This document shows, piece after piece, positions 26,455-34,902 of a DNA stretch of 64,000 nt (positions within the stretch are counted from its first letter, which is position 1; the number at the start of each line of letters is the position of its first letter). The notes under the pieces were generated by a model. That model was not told the DNA's origin and ran no database searches. It was given only the letters and a program-made list of their open reading frames with translations. The DNA comes from Dongia_A sp035695765 (lineage in GTDB: Bacteria; Pseudomonadota; Alphaproteobacteria; Dongiales; Dongiaceae): contig DASRRI010000038.1 in assembly GCA_035695765.1 (NCBI GenBank), positions 1 to 64,000 of the forward strand, given 5' to 3'. The position numbers were made by a program, and so were the translations under genes.

Positions 26455-27336
26455 CTACTGCTTCGTGAATCTTTTCTCTATGTCCGCCCAGTACGGCAGG
26501 TCGACGATATCCTCGAACTCGGCCATGTCGACGCTAGTGCCGGGATCGAGCGGCTTGCCGGCCTTGAGGTCGCGCAGGGCGCTCTGGATCGCCCAGGTGG
26601 CACGGAAGATGACGGTGGTGGGATAGAGCAGCATCGTATAGCCCATGGCGTGGAAATCCGCCGGGGCCTGCCAGGGCGTCTTGCCGCCGCGTTCCAGGAT
26701 GGTGGTGGCGAGCGGCGTGCCCTTGAACGCTTCGCCGACCTTCGTCAGGGCCTTCTCATCTTCCAGCCCCTCGACATAGATGCCGTCGGCGCCGGCCTTC
26801 AGATACTGCTCGGCGCGTTTGAGCGCATCATTGAGGCCGTTCGGCTCCACCGCATCGGTGCGCGCGATGACGAAGGGCGCGCCATGCTCCCTGGCGGCCA
26901 CCGCGGCTTTCACCTTCAGTACCATCTCGTCGGGCGGAATGACTTTCTTGCCGCTCATATGGCCGCACTTCTTCGGCGCCTGCTGGTCCTCGATGAAGAT
27001 CGCTGCGACGCCGAGGCGCGCGAACGAACGGACAGTGTGCGTCACGTTCTTGCCGTCGCCGTAGCCGTCGTCGCAATCGACCAGCACCGGCAGCGAGGAA
27101 GCCGCCATGATGCTTTCCACCAGCCCGGTCTTCTCGGCGAAGTGTGTGAGGTCGATATCCGGCAGGCCATAGCGCGCACCGATCACTGCAAAGCCACCGA
27201 CCTGGTAAGCCTTGAAGCCGGCACGTTCGATCAGGCGCGAGCTCGGCGCGTCATGCGAAACCGGAAGCAGCAGCGGCGCCGCTTCCTGCAGCAATTGGTT
27301 CCAGGTGGAGGCTTGTCGCGGAGGAGATTCAGGCAT
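26455..27336 (-). CDS. Isocitrate lyase / PEP mutase family enzyme
   Basis: This TIM-barrel protein of about 293 residues belongs to the ICL/PEPM superfamily. The Mg-binding segment is LVDCDDGYGDGKN, the acidic loop is FIEDQQAPKKCGHMSGKK with the ICL-type KKCGH catalytic Cys, and later come FVIARTDAVE and GADGIYVEGL. It is shorter than true isocitrate lyases and closer in size to methylisocitrate lyase, oxaloacetate decarboxylase or carboxyphosphonoenolpyruvate-mutase relatives. It would cleave or decarboxylate a 2-hydroxy- or 2-oxo-dicarboxylate. The ATG at 27336 was preferred over a TTG at 27351. The neighbours do not fix the pathway. Confidence 0.82.
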   Translation of the reverse strand: MPESPPRQASTWNQLLQEAAPLLLPVSHDAPSSRLIERAGFKAYQVGGFAVIGARYGLPDIDLTHFAEKTGLVESIMAASSLPVLVDCDDGYGDGKNVTHTVRSFARLGVAAIFIEDQQAPKKCGHMSGKKVIPPDEMVLKVKAAVAAREHGAPFVIARTDAVEPNGLNDALKRAEQYLKAGADGIYVEGLEDEKALTKVGEAFKGTPLATTILERGGKTPWQAPADFHAMGYTMLLYPTTVIFRATWAIQSALRDLKAGKPLDPGTSVDMAEFEDIVDLPYWADIEKRFTKQ

Positions 27337-27384
27337 CGCTATAAGGAACAACTCTGCGTCTCAGCAGGTTCCCGCGGCGACGAT

Positions 27385-27915
27385 CTAGGTGGATCGGCCG
27401 GCGTCCAGCGCCTGCTGCCACGCGTCCAGGTGCCAGTCCTGCGCCGCGATCGATTGCGCCGCCAGTTCCGGGTAGTGGTGCAGCGCCAAGATGCAATCCA
27501 CCATCTTGTCGCCAGTCGAGAGCGGATAGAACACGCGTTCCGAATCGATGAAGCCGCGGCCCGGGAATGGCATGCCATAGCGGCCATAGTGCGGGCGGCA
27601 GGTCGCAACCACCCGCGTCAAATCATCGAGCACGCGCGGGCGCGAGGCTGGATCGACGACCTCGTCGACGAAGCGGCCGGTGTATTGAAGCTGCGCCGCT
27701 TCGCTCTGCGCCGTGCCGACCAGGCGAAAGCGAAAGCGCACGGCATCGTTCTCCAGCACCACGTCGATCAGGTTGATGAAGGGCAGCAGGTCCTTGAAGG
27801 CCGAGGGATCGAGATCGACGCGGCGCGGCATGCGCCGCCCAACCTGTATGCCGGCGAGGTAATCCCGCATCCCGGCAAAGCGCGGATGCAGAGCTTCGAA
27901 CGCCACATTCATCAT
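27385..27915 (-). CDS. PAS_5-type domain protein
   Basis: This protein of about 176 residues is probably a single PAS-like sensory domain of the alphaproteobacterial PAS_5 type: PSAFKDLLPFINLIDVVLENDAVRFRFRLVGTAQSEAAQ, then GRFVDEVVDPASRPRVLDDL and RVFYPLSTGDKMVDCILAL. I chose the ATG at 27915 because AGGAAAGG lies 7 nt upstream. In-frame ATGs as far as 28005 could extend it to 206 residues. It is divergent from a PAS-containing hybrid kinase, so the two may share regulation. Two further PAS_5-like genes occur at 43110 and 63222. The ligand is unknown. Confidence 0.7.
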   Translation of the reverse strand: MMNVAFEALHPRFAGMRDYLAGIQVGRRMPRRVDLDPSAFKDLLPFINLIDVVLENDAVRFRFRLVGTAQSEAAQLQYTGRFVDEVVDPASRPRVLDDLTRVVATCRPHYGRYGMPFPGRGFIDSERVFYPLSTGDKMVDCILALHHYPELAAQSIAAQDWHLDAWQQALDAGRST

Positions 27916-28076
27916 TCGCCGGCCTTTCCTGCCCATCCGATCTTTACTTTTGCCGGCAGATTGCGGATTTGTGTAATACCTTTTTGGCATGAAGTGGGGC
28001 ATCATTAGAGTCGATTAACCATTGGGCGTAACAGTGTGATGGTTGCGGCGAGTCGCCGAGAGCGGGAGCCAACTCC

Positions 28077-30080
28077 ATGGACGACGCGACGTCGGTGCTT
28101 TCTCCGGATTTTCAGGCGCTGTTCGAGGCGGCGCCCAATCTCTACCTCGTGCTTTCTCCCGACCTCACCATCGTCGCCGTGAGCGATGCTTATTGCCGCG
28201 CCACCATGACCGAGCGCGCCAAGATCCTGGGCCGCGGCCTGTTCGAGGTCTTCCCCGATAATCCTGACGATCCGGCGGCGACCGGCGTCGACAATCTGCG
28301 CGCATCTCTGGCGCGCGTGCTGCAGCATGGCCGGCCGGATGCGATGGCGGTACAGAAATACGATATCCGCCGGCCGGACTCCGAAGGCGGCGGTTTCGAG
28401 GAACGTTATTGGGCGCCGCTCAATTCACCGGTGCTCGATCAAGCCGGCAAGGTCGTCTGGATCATCCACCGTGTCGAAGACGTGACGGAGATGGTCCGGC
28501 TGCAGGCGAAGGAGGAGGCGCTAGCGCGGCACGCCGACAGCCAGCAGGCGGTCATCGAGCGGCTGCAACGGACCAGCAGCTTCCTCGATGCGGTGATCGA
28601 CAACCTGCCGGGCATGCTGTTCATCAAGGCCTTTCCCGATTTCCGCTTCGTGCTGATCAACCGGGCCGGCGAAGAATTGCTGGGCTATACGCGCGAGCAA
28701 TATCTCGGCAAGACCGACTACGATTTCTTCCCCAAAGCGGAGGCGGATCACTTCCGCATACGCGACTGCGAGGTGCTGGACTCCGGCCAGCTGCAAGTCA
28801 CGCCGGAGGAGACCATCACCACGCGCGACCGCGGCGTCCGGCTGATGCGCACGACCAAGGTGCCGGTGAAGGACAAGGACGGAAACCCGCAGTATCTGCT
28901 CGGCTTTTCCGAGGACATTACCGAGCGCAAGGCGATCGAGCAGCAATTGCGCCAGGCGGTCAAGATGGAAGCGGTGGGGCAGCTGACCGGCGGCGTTGCG
29001 CACGATTTCAACAACCTGCTCGGCATCATCATCGGCAACCTGGATATCGCGGCGGAGCACGCCAAGGACGCAGCCTTGCGCGAGACCATCCAGGAGGCCC
29101 TGGGCGGCGCGCTGCGCGGTGCCGAGCTGACGCGCCGTCTGCTCGCCTTCTCGCGCAACCAGCCGCTCCAGGCCGCAATCATCGATCTCAATCAAGGCCT
29201 GCCGCAGGTCGCCACCATGCTGCGTCGGACCCTGGGCGAGCAGATCGTGGTTGAGCTGCATCCCGGCACGGGATTGTGGCCGGCGCGCGTCGATCCGGCG
29301 CAGCTGGACGAGGCGATCCTCAACCTCGCCATCAATGCGCGCGATGCCATGCCCAAGGGCGGCACGCTCAGCATCGAAACCAGCAACACGCATCTCGATG
29401 ACGATTACGCTGCGCGCCATGCCGAGGTGAAGGCGGGCGACTATGTCCAGATCTCGATCAGCGACACCGGTGTCGGCATGACGCCGGATGTGGTGGAGCG
29501 CTGCTTCGAGCCCTTTTTCACGACCAAGGGCATCGAGAAGGGGACCGGCCTTGGCCTCAGCATGGTCTATGGCTTCGTGAAGCAATCAGGCGGCCATATC
29601 AAGATCTATAGCGAGATCGGCCACGGCACGAGCGTGAAGATCTATCTGCCACGCGCGGGCGCGGCAGCAGGAGCGCGCGCTGAAGCGCCCAAAGCGATGC
29701 CGCCAGCCGGTTCCGAACTCATCCTGATGGTGGAGGACAATAAGGATCTGCGCACCGTCACGGTCAAGCAGCTGGCCGATCTTGGCTATCGCACCCTGGA
29801 AGCGGAGAATGCCAAGGTCGCTCTGCAGATGCTGGCCGCGCATCCGGAGATCGACCTGCTTTTCACCGACATCATCATGCCCGGTGGCATGACCGGCACC
29901 GAGCTCGCGCGCGAGGCGCGGCGGCTCTATCCCAAGCTCAAGATCCTGCTCACCTCCGGCTACACCGCCCGCGCAATGGCCAACGGTTTCCACGACATCG
30001 AAGGCCTGGAGCTGTTGAACAAGCCCTTCCGCAAACGCGACCTCGCGCAGAAACTGCGCACGGTGCTGGAGCGGGGATAA
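28077..30080 (+). CDS. Hybrid histidine kinase: PAS-PAS-HisKA-HATPase-REC
   Basis: This 667-residue soluble sensor kinase starts with a PAS domain (FEAAPNLYLVLSPDLTIVAVSDAY, about 15-140). A short coiled linker leads to a second PAS with PAC (FLDAVIDNLPGMLFIKAF to LGFSEDITERK, about 169-284). The phospho-acceptor helix follows (QLTGGVAHDFNNLLG, His309). The ATPase has N box LNLAINARDAMP, G1 SDTGVGMTP, F box FEPFFTTK and G2 GTGLGLSMVYG. A receiver domain ends the protein with Asp598 in LFTDIIMPGG. No membrane span is present, so it senses a cytoplasmic signal. A separate phosphotransfer partner must lie elsewhere. Confidence 0.93.
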   Translation: MDDATSVLSPDFQALFEAAPNLYLVLSPDLTIVAVSDAYCRATMTERAKILGRGLFEVFPDNPDDPAATGVDNLRASLARVLQHGRPDAMAVQKYDIRRPDSEGGGFEERYWAPLNSPVLDQAGKVVWIIHRVEDVTEMVRLQAKEEALARHADSQQAVIERLQRTSSFLDAVIDNLPGMLFIKAFPDFRFVLINRAGEELLGYTREQYLGKTDYDFFPKAEADHFRIRDCEVLDSGQLQVTPEETITTRDRGVRLMRTTKVPVKDKDGNPQYLLGFSEDITERKAIEQQLRQAVKMEAVGQLTGGVAHDFNNLLGIIIGNLDIAAEHAKDAALRETIQEALGGALRGAELTRRLLAFSRNQPLQAAIIDLNQGLPQVATMLRRTLGEQIVVELHPGTGLWPARVDPAQLDEAILNLAINARDAMPKGGTLSIETSNTHLDDDYAARHAEVKAGDYVQISISDTGVGMTPDVVERCFEPFFTTKGIEKGTGLGLSMVYGFVKQSGGHIKIYSEIGHGTSVKIYLPRAGAAAGARAEAPKAMPPAGSELILMVEDNKDLRTVTVKQLADLGYRTLEAENAKVALQMLAAHPEIDLLFTDIIMPGGMTGTELAREARRLYPKLKILLTSGYTARAMANGFHDIEGLELLNKPFRKRDLAQKLRTVLERG

Positions 30081-30099
30081 GCATCCCGGATCGCGCTTG

Positions 30100-30230
30100 C
30101 TCGCTCCGTCATCCTCGTGCTCGGCATTGCTTGGCACGAGGATCCACGAGTTTGCCGGCAGCAGTCCGGTCCTGCACGCCGAAATTCGTGGATGGTCGTG
30201 CCCCGCTAACCATGGCCACGACAATGACGA
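30100..30230. repeat. Dispersed palindromic repeat downstream of the kinase gene
   Basis: ATCCTCGTGC (30111-30120) pairs exactly with GCACGAGGAT (30134-30143). A second unit, GCCGAAATTCGTGGATGG and following bases (30178-30202), matches ACCGAAACTCGTGGGTGG at 59095-59119 with few differences. The block lies between the convergent hybrid kinase and the coiled-coil gene. It may terminate both, but its recurrence elsewhere marks it as a dispersed repeat. Confidence 0.55.
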
Positions 30231-30242
30231 AACTGGAACGGC

Positions 30243-33200
30243 TTACTTCCGCGGCACTGTCGCCGGATCGATGCGGGACATCGGGACGGCGGCTTCCATC
30301 ACGATCTTGACGCCGACAGCGAGCGGGATCGCCCGCTGCGCCGCGACAATGAGCGTGCGCGCCGCCACCGCCATGTTCATCGGCCACAGGGTCGGCTCGG
30401 TCTTGGCCAGCTGCAGGCGCGCCTTGGCCCACAGGCGGTTGACAGCATCGCGCGGCAGCACATTCGACGTGCGCCCGTCGGGCAGGCGCGGAAGGCCGAA
30501 GTCGGTCGTGCCCACGCTGGCGGCGCAATGAGCGAGCAGCTCGGTCACCTCCGGATGTTCGCCGGTGGTGGTCCGGGTATTGCCGGTGATGATCTTCCAG
30601 ATCGAGAGATAGCGCGGATCGAGTGAGCCGATCAGCTTGTCGGTCTCGGTGCAGAAATAGAACTTCTCGCCCGATTCGGTCTGACGCATCTCGAAGATGT
30701 CGGTGGCGCTCATGGCGCCCGCCACCACCACGCCTTCCCAGATCGCGCGCTGCGCCGCATAGCCGGCGAGCGCGCCGATGATGGTCAACACAGTCACGTG
30801 GTTCATCTCAGGGTCGCCGCTCAACTCCGCTTTCAGCCATTCGATAATCTTGCCCGCGACCTTGCCGGCCGCTTGCGTCGGTGGCGCGGATGAGGTCTCG
30901 AACAGGCTCGCGACGCCCTGCGGCGACGCGGCGGCGAACGCGTTGGTGTCCCGCGCTGCGGCGGTGGCTGGCGCTCCGGCCGGCTTGGGGTCGGAGCGTG
31001 CGGGCTCTGCGCTGGCAGGCTTGGGCGGGTTCAGCCCCTTGCGCATGATGCTGGCGATGCGGTCGGTCGCGTCATTGCCGGATTGCGCCCGCGCTTCCGG
31101 CGCGCTGCGCTTGGTCGATTCGGTCTGCACCTTGCGGAAGATCGCCGCGATCCGGTCCTTGGTATCGACCGGAGCGGCAGGCGCCGGCTGCGGCTCCTTG
31201 CGTGCGACCACCTCGGCGAACTTGGCCTTCAGCTGGCCCTCGACGGTCGCTCCACTCTCGCTCGGCGCCGCCTGCGGCTGAGCGGCGGTGGAACCGATGT
31301 CCGCGAAGATGGAGGGTTCTGCCGCCACATCGTCAAGCAATAGCTCGGCTTCGGCGCCGGCAGCCGGCGGCGCGCTGGCCGCGACTGCCGGAACCTCCGG
31401 CTGCGTGACCGGAGCGGCCGGCGCTGCGCGCGTGACGGCACCAGCCGCGGATGGCGCTTCATCGGCCGTCGACTTGACGATCCCCGACAGGAACCCGGCC
31501 GCGCGGCGGAACAGCGGCTTGCCCTTGGCCTCCGGCTGGGCCGCAGCGCGTTTCTCGGCTTCCAGCTTGGCCGCTTCAGCCTTGGCTGCTTCCAGGTTGG
31601 CGGCTTCAACCCTGGCGGCCTCCAGGCGCGCAGCTTCGAGCTGCTCTGCTTCAAGCCGCCCTGACTCGGCCTTCGCGGCTGCAACTTTGGCCGCTTCAGC
31701 CTTGGCTGCTTCGACTTTAGCTGCTTCGAGCCTGGCCGCTTCAACCTTGGCGGCCTCAATCTTGGCGGCTTCAGCCCTGGCAGCCTCGAGGCGCGCCGTT
31801 TCAAGCTTCTCCGCCTCGAGCCGCGCCGCTTCGGCTTTCGCGGCTTCGAGTCGATCGGCCTCGCGCTGGGCGGCTTCGCGGTTGGCGGCTTCCAGTTTGT
31901 CTGCTTCGAGGCGCGCGGCCTCGTTCTGCTTGGCAGCCTCTTTCCGCGCGGCCTCGAGCCTCTGGGCTTCGCGCTTGGCCGCTTCGCGGCTCTGTGTTTC
32001 GAGCCGGCGCGTTTCCAGCATGGCGGCTTCGAGCTTTGCGGCTTCGCGCTTGGCCTCTTCCCGCCTTGTCGCCTCGAATTTCTCGGCATCCGCCTTGACG
32101 GCCGCCAGCTTGGCCGCTTCCGCCTTGGCCGCTTCCATGCGCGCCGCTTCGTGCTTGGCGGCCTCACGGTTGGCGGCCTCCAGCTTCTCCACCTCGACAC
32201 GCGCCGCCGCACTCTTCGCGGCTTCGGCTTTCGCCGCTTCGAGCTTCGCCGCTTCCAACTTAGCGGCCTCGATGCGCGCGGCCTCGATGCGCACCGCTTC
32301 CTTCCGCGCCGATTCCAGCTTCTCGGTTTCGATCCGCGCCGCTTCGCGCGCGGCGGCTTCGAGCTTCTCGGCCTCGATCCGCGCCGCTTCGCGCTTGGCG
32401 GCTTCGGACTTGGCCGCTTCCAGCTTGGCGGCCTCGAGCTTCGCGGCTTCCAGGCGCACGGCCTCGATCCGCGCACCCTCGCGCTTCACCGCATCCAGCT
32501 TTTCCGCTTCCAGCCGCGCATGCTCGCGCGCTTCGGCTTCCAGCTTCTCGACTTCCAGCCGGGCGGCCTCGCGCTTGGCGGCCTCGGCCTTCGCGGCTTC
32601 CAGTTTCGCCGCTTCCAGCTTGGCGGCTTCGATGCGGGCCGCCTCGATCCGCGCTGCTTCCTTGCGCGCCGCTTCCAGCTTTTCGGTTTCGCGCCTGGCA
32701 GCTTCGCGCGCGGCTGCCTCGAGCTTCTCCACCTCCAGCCGTGCGGCTTCGAGGCGCGCGGCCTCGCGCCGCGCCGCTTCCAGTTTCTCGGTTTCGATCT
32801 GCGCCGATTCCCTGGCCGCCGCCGCCAGCTTCTCGGCTTCCATGCGCGCGGCCTCGATCCGGGCGGCCTCGCGCTTGGCGGCTTCGAGCTTTTCGGTTTC
32901 GATGCGCGCCGCCTCGTGCGCCGCGGCCTCCAGCCGTTCCGCTTCCTTGCGTGCCGCTTCGCGCTCGGTCGCCAGCGCCCGGGCGGCCTCGAGCCTCTGT
33001 TCCTCGATCTTGGCGGTCTCGCGGCGCGCCGCCTCCACCCGGTCGGCCTCGCGCTTGGCAGCCTCGAGGATCGCGGTTTCGCGGCGTAACGCCTGGCGGG
33101 CAGCGACTTCCAGTTTTTCCGCTTCGATGCGCGTCGCTTCGCGTTTGGCCGCCATCACGCGCGCGGCTCCCAATCGTTCGAGCTCGCGCTGCTCCGCTTC

Positions 33201-33953
33201 GCGGTTGGCCGCTTCCAGCTTTTCGGCTTCGAGCCGCAGTGCCGCGCGCCGCGCGGCTTCCGCCTTGGCGGCCTCGAGCCGCTCCGCCTCCAGCCTCGCC
33301 GCCTCGCGGTTCGCCGCCTCCAGCCGCTCCGCTTCGATCCGCGCCGCTTCGCGCCGGGCCGACTCGGCCCGCGCCGCTTCCAGCTTCGCCATGTCGGCAT
33401 CAGCGTGCGGCTGGCGGCGCGACAGCGGCGTGACGTTGTCGGCCTCCAGCAGCGCCTCCGACTGCTGCGCGGCCTCGACCGCGGCCGCCTCCGCTTCGGC
33501 CTTGGCCTTGGCTTTGGCCTTTTCCTCATCGCTGTCGCCGGCGAAATAGAAGCGCTTCTCGCGCTTGAAGGTCAGCTTGGATTCATCCGGCGGCACTTCG
33601 AGCGCCGCCTGTTTCGGCTTGCTGGGCGCGCTGGTCTCGCCCGCCTTCTTGTAGACGCGGACCAGCTTCACCTCTTCGCCGGGCGCGATCGGCGCCGCCT
33701 TGCGCCAGTTGGTGGCGGGCGTGTCTTCTACCGGTTGGCTGGTGAAGTCGTCGTCGTTGGTGTTCTTGCGCGACTTGGTCTTGGCGGGGCTGGGCGCTTC
33801 GAACTCCGCGTCCTTGTTGACCGGAACGGCGCGCCGGCCAAAGGTCGGGCGTTCAGGCTCGCCCTGGGCGAGATCGACCGCTTCGGGCTCGCCGCCGTCG
33901 CTGCCATCGCCGGTTCCCTTGCCCCGGCGCGGACGCTTCAAACGATCGAACAT
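30243..33953 (-). CDS. Giant coiled-coil protein with C-terminal domain of the three-paralogue family
   Basis: This 1236-residue protein of unrecognised function is the last gene of a three-paralogue operon. The N terminus (MFDRLKRPRRGKG, then FGRRAVPV) matches its paralogues. Residues about 185-803 are an almost unbroken Ala/Glu/Lys/Arg/Leu coiled coil built from heptads such as EAAKLEA and EAARIEA, with larger duplicated blocks. Next come an Ala/Pro linker and a roughly 200-residue C-terminal domain. Its conserved points are GALAGYAAQRAIWEGVV, GEKFYFC, LSIWKIITGN, FGLPRLPDG, VLPRDAVNRLWAKAR and VKIVMEAAVPMSRIDP. There is no signal peptide or membrane span, so it is probably cytoplasmic and filamentous or scaffold-forming. 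TolA-like composition is coincidental as far as can be seen. Confidence 0.8.
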   Translation of the reverse strand: MFDRLKRPRRGKGTGDGSDGGEPEAVDLAQGEPERPTFGRRAVPVNKDAEFEAPSPAKTKSRKNTNDDDFTSQPVEDTPATNWRKAAPIAPGEEVKLVRVYKKAGETSAPSKPKQAALEVPPDESKLTFKREKRFYFAGDSDEEKAKAKAKAEAEAAAVEAAQQSEALLEADNVTPLSRRQPHADADMAKLEAARAESARREAARIEAERLEAANREAARLEAERLEAAKAEAARRAALRLEAEKLEAANREAEQRELERLGAARVMAAKREATRIEAEKLEVAARQALRRETAILEAAKREADRVEAARRETAKIEEQRLEAARALATEREAARKEAERLEAAAHEAARIETEKLEAAKREAARIEAARMEAEKLAAAARESAQIETEKLEAARREAARLEAARLEVEKLEAAAREAARRETEKLEAARKEAARIEAARIEAAKLEAAKLEAAKAEAAKREAARLEVEKLEAEAREHARLEAEKLDAVKREGARIEAVRLEAAKLEAAKLEAAKSEAAKREAARIEAEKLEAAAREAARIETEKLESARKEAVRIEAARIEAAKLEAAKLEAAKAEAAKSAAARVEVEKLEAANREAAKHEAARMEAAKAEAAKLAAVKADAEKFEATRREEAKREAAKLEAAMLETRRLETQSREAAKREAQRLEAARKEAAKQNEAARLEADKLEAANREAAQREADRLEAAKAEAARLEAEKLETARLEAARAEAAKIEAAKVEAARLEAAKVEAAKAEAAKVAAAKAESGRLEAEQLEAARLEAARVEAANLEAAKAEAAKLEAEKRAAAQPEAKGKPLFRRAAGFLSGIVKSTADEAPSAAGAVTRAAPAAPVTQPEVPAVAASAPPAAGAEAELLLDDVAAEPSIFADIGSTAAQPQAAPSESGATVEGQLKAKFAEVVARKEPQPAPAAPVDTKDRIAAIFRKVQTESTKRSAPEARAQSGNDATDRIASIMRKGLNPPKPASAEPARSDPKPAGAPATAAARDTNAFAAASPQGVASLFETSSAPPTQAAGKVAGKIIEWLKAELSGDPEMNHVTVLTIIGALAGYAAQRAIWEGVVVAGAMSATDIFEMRQTESGEKFYFCTETDKLIGSLDPRYLSIWKIITGNTRTTTGEHPEVTELLAHCAASVGTTDFGLPRLPDGRTSNVLPRDAVNRLWAKARLQLAKTEPTLWPMNMAVAARTLIVAAQRAIPLAVGVKIVMEAAVPMSRIDPATVPRK

Positions 33954-33977
33954 ACCGAGGCCGGTCCTTCACGGGGA

Positions 33978-34898
33978 TTAGTTGTTGGGTACCGTCGTTG
34001 GATCCACTCGGGACATCGGCACCGCGGCTTCCATCACGATTTTTACGGCGAGGTCGGGCGCGATCGAACCTTTCATCTGCAGCATCAGCTTTTGCGCCGC
34101 ATACGCCATATGCAGCGGCCAGGTGAGCGGTTCCGCCAGCGCCAGCAGCAGCCGTGCGCCGGGCCAGAATCGCTCCAGCGCCACCCGCGGCAGGATGCTG
34201 GGTAGGTGGTCATCCGGCAGGCGCGGCAGGCCGAAGCGCGATGTCCCGGCGCTTGCCTCGCAATAGCGGAACAGGTTGGCGATGTCGGGCAGATGTTCGC
34301 CGCCCGCAGCGAGTGCATTGCCCGCCACGATCTTCCAGATCGAATGATGCTTGGGTTCCATCGAGGCGAGGATGGTGTCGAGCGCATCGCCGAAGAAGAA
34401 GGTCTCGCCGGCCGAAGTCTCCACCACCTTGAAAGCCTGGGCGATGGCGAGCTTGCCCGGCTTCACCATGCCTTCCCACAAGGCCTGCTGCGCCGCGTAG
34501 CCGGCGAGCGCGCCGACCGCGGTCAGCATGGTTTCACAATGGACGCCGCGCTGATCCTTGAGCTCGCGCATCAGCCAGTCGGCGATGCGCGTCGGGATGT
34601 CGCCGAGGACCGGACCGGCATCAATGGGGCGTTGCTCCGGCTTGGGGAATTGCGGCAGCGGGTTTCCGGCGGGCTTCGCGTCCGCCGGTGTGGAACCAGC
34701 TGTGACTTGGACTTCCGCGCCGGCGACTGGCGTCGCCGCGACTGGCGTCACTCTGCGGCCAAAACCGCCGGGTTGCGGCTGGAAGCGCGGCATGTCGCCG
34801 AAGAGCGGCGAGTCGCCGTTCTCTGGCACCCTCGCTTCGTCCCGTTTCCTCTCGGGTTCGGTCTGGTCGGAGCGCGGTCCCTTCAGACGATCAAGCAT
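33978..34898 (-). CDS. Unknown protein, three-paralogue family (short form 2)
   Basis: This 306-residue protein is in the middle of the operon: 4 nt after the upstream paralogue stop and 24 nt before the coiled-coil gene. The N-terminal 100 residues are polar and Pro-rich with the shared MLDRLKGPR start and FGRRVTPV (about 46-53). Residues about 104-306 are the conserved domain: IADWLMRELK, VGALAGYAAQQALWEG, GETFFFGDALD, SIWKIVAGN, SRFGLPRLPDD, ILPRVALERFWPGAR, LTWPLHMAYAAQ and VKIVMEAAVPMSRVDP. There is no catalytic motif I recognise and no signal peptide. The function is unknown; the shared domain and tight operon suggest the three proteins form one complex. Confidence 0.8.
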   Translation of the reverse strand: MLDRLKGPRSDQTEPERKRDEARVPENGDSPLFGDMPRFQPQPGGFGRRVTPVAATPVAGAEVQVTAGSTPADAKPAGNPLPQFPKPEQRPIDAGPVLGDIPTRIADWLMRELKDQRGVHCETMLTAVGALAGYAAQQALWEGMVKPGKLAIAQAFKVVETSAGETFFFGDALDTILASMEPKHHSIWKIVAGNALAAGGEHLPDIANLFRYCEASAGTSRFGLPRLPDDHLPSILPRVALERFWPGARLLLALAEPLTWPLHMAYAAQKLMLQMKGSIAPDLAVKIVMEAAVPMSRVDPTTVPNN

Positions 34899-34902
34899 GG
34901 GG

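Noticed and set aside
25534..28008. 824-codon plus-strand frame
   Set aside because: It runs antisense across the lyase homologue, the ICL-like gene and the PAS_5 gene, all with clear family motifs. Its translation is Arg/His-rich with no domain.
30111..30143. Inverted repeat as a classical terminator of the hybrid kinase gene
   Set aside because: The stem is perfect, but no T-tract follows and an adjacent unit recurs at 59 kb, so a dispersed repeat is the safer call.
31540..33400. Regular DNA repeats suspected as a CRISPR array or minisatellite
   Set aside because: The units are degenerate 21-bp heptad codons without conserved repeats and unique spacers, and they stay in one coding frame.
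31288..33549. 753-codon plus-strand frame, Ala/Ser-rich, plus other long frames (31229-32476, 32151-33089)
   Set aside because: They are the complement or shifted readings of the coiled-coil heptads. The minus frame has shared paralogue ends and operon spacing; these have only monotonous Ala-Ser or Arg-Pro repeats.
31540..33953. Coiled-coil protein as TolA or IF-2
   Set aside because: The Ala/Lys/Glu composition is similar, but there is no TolA membrane anchor or C-terminal domain and no GTPase motifs; the ends match the two neighbouring paralogues instead.
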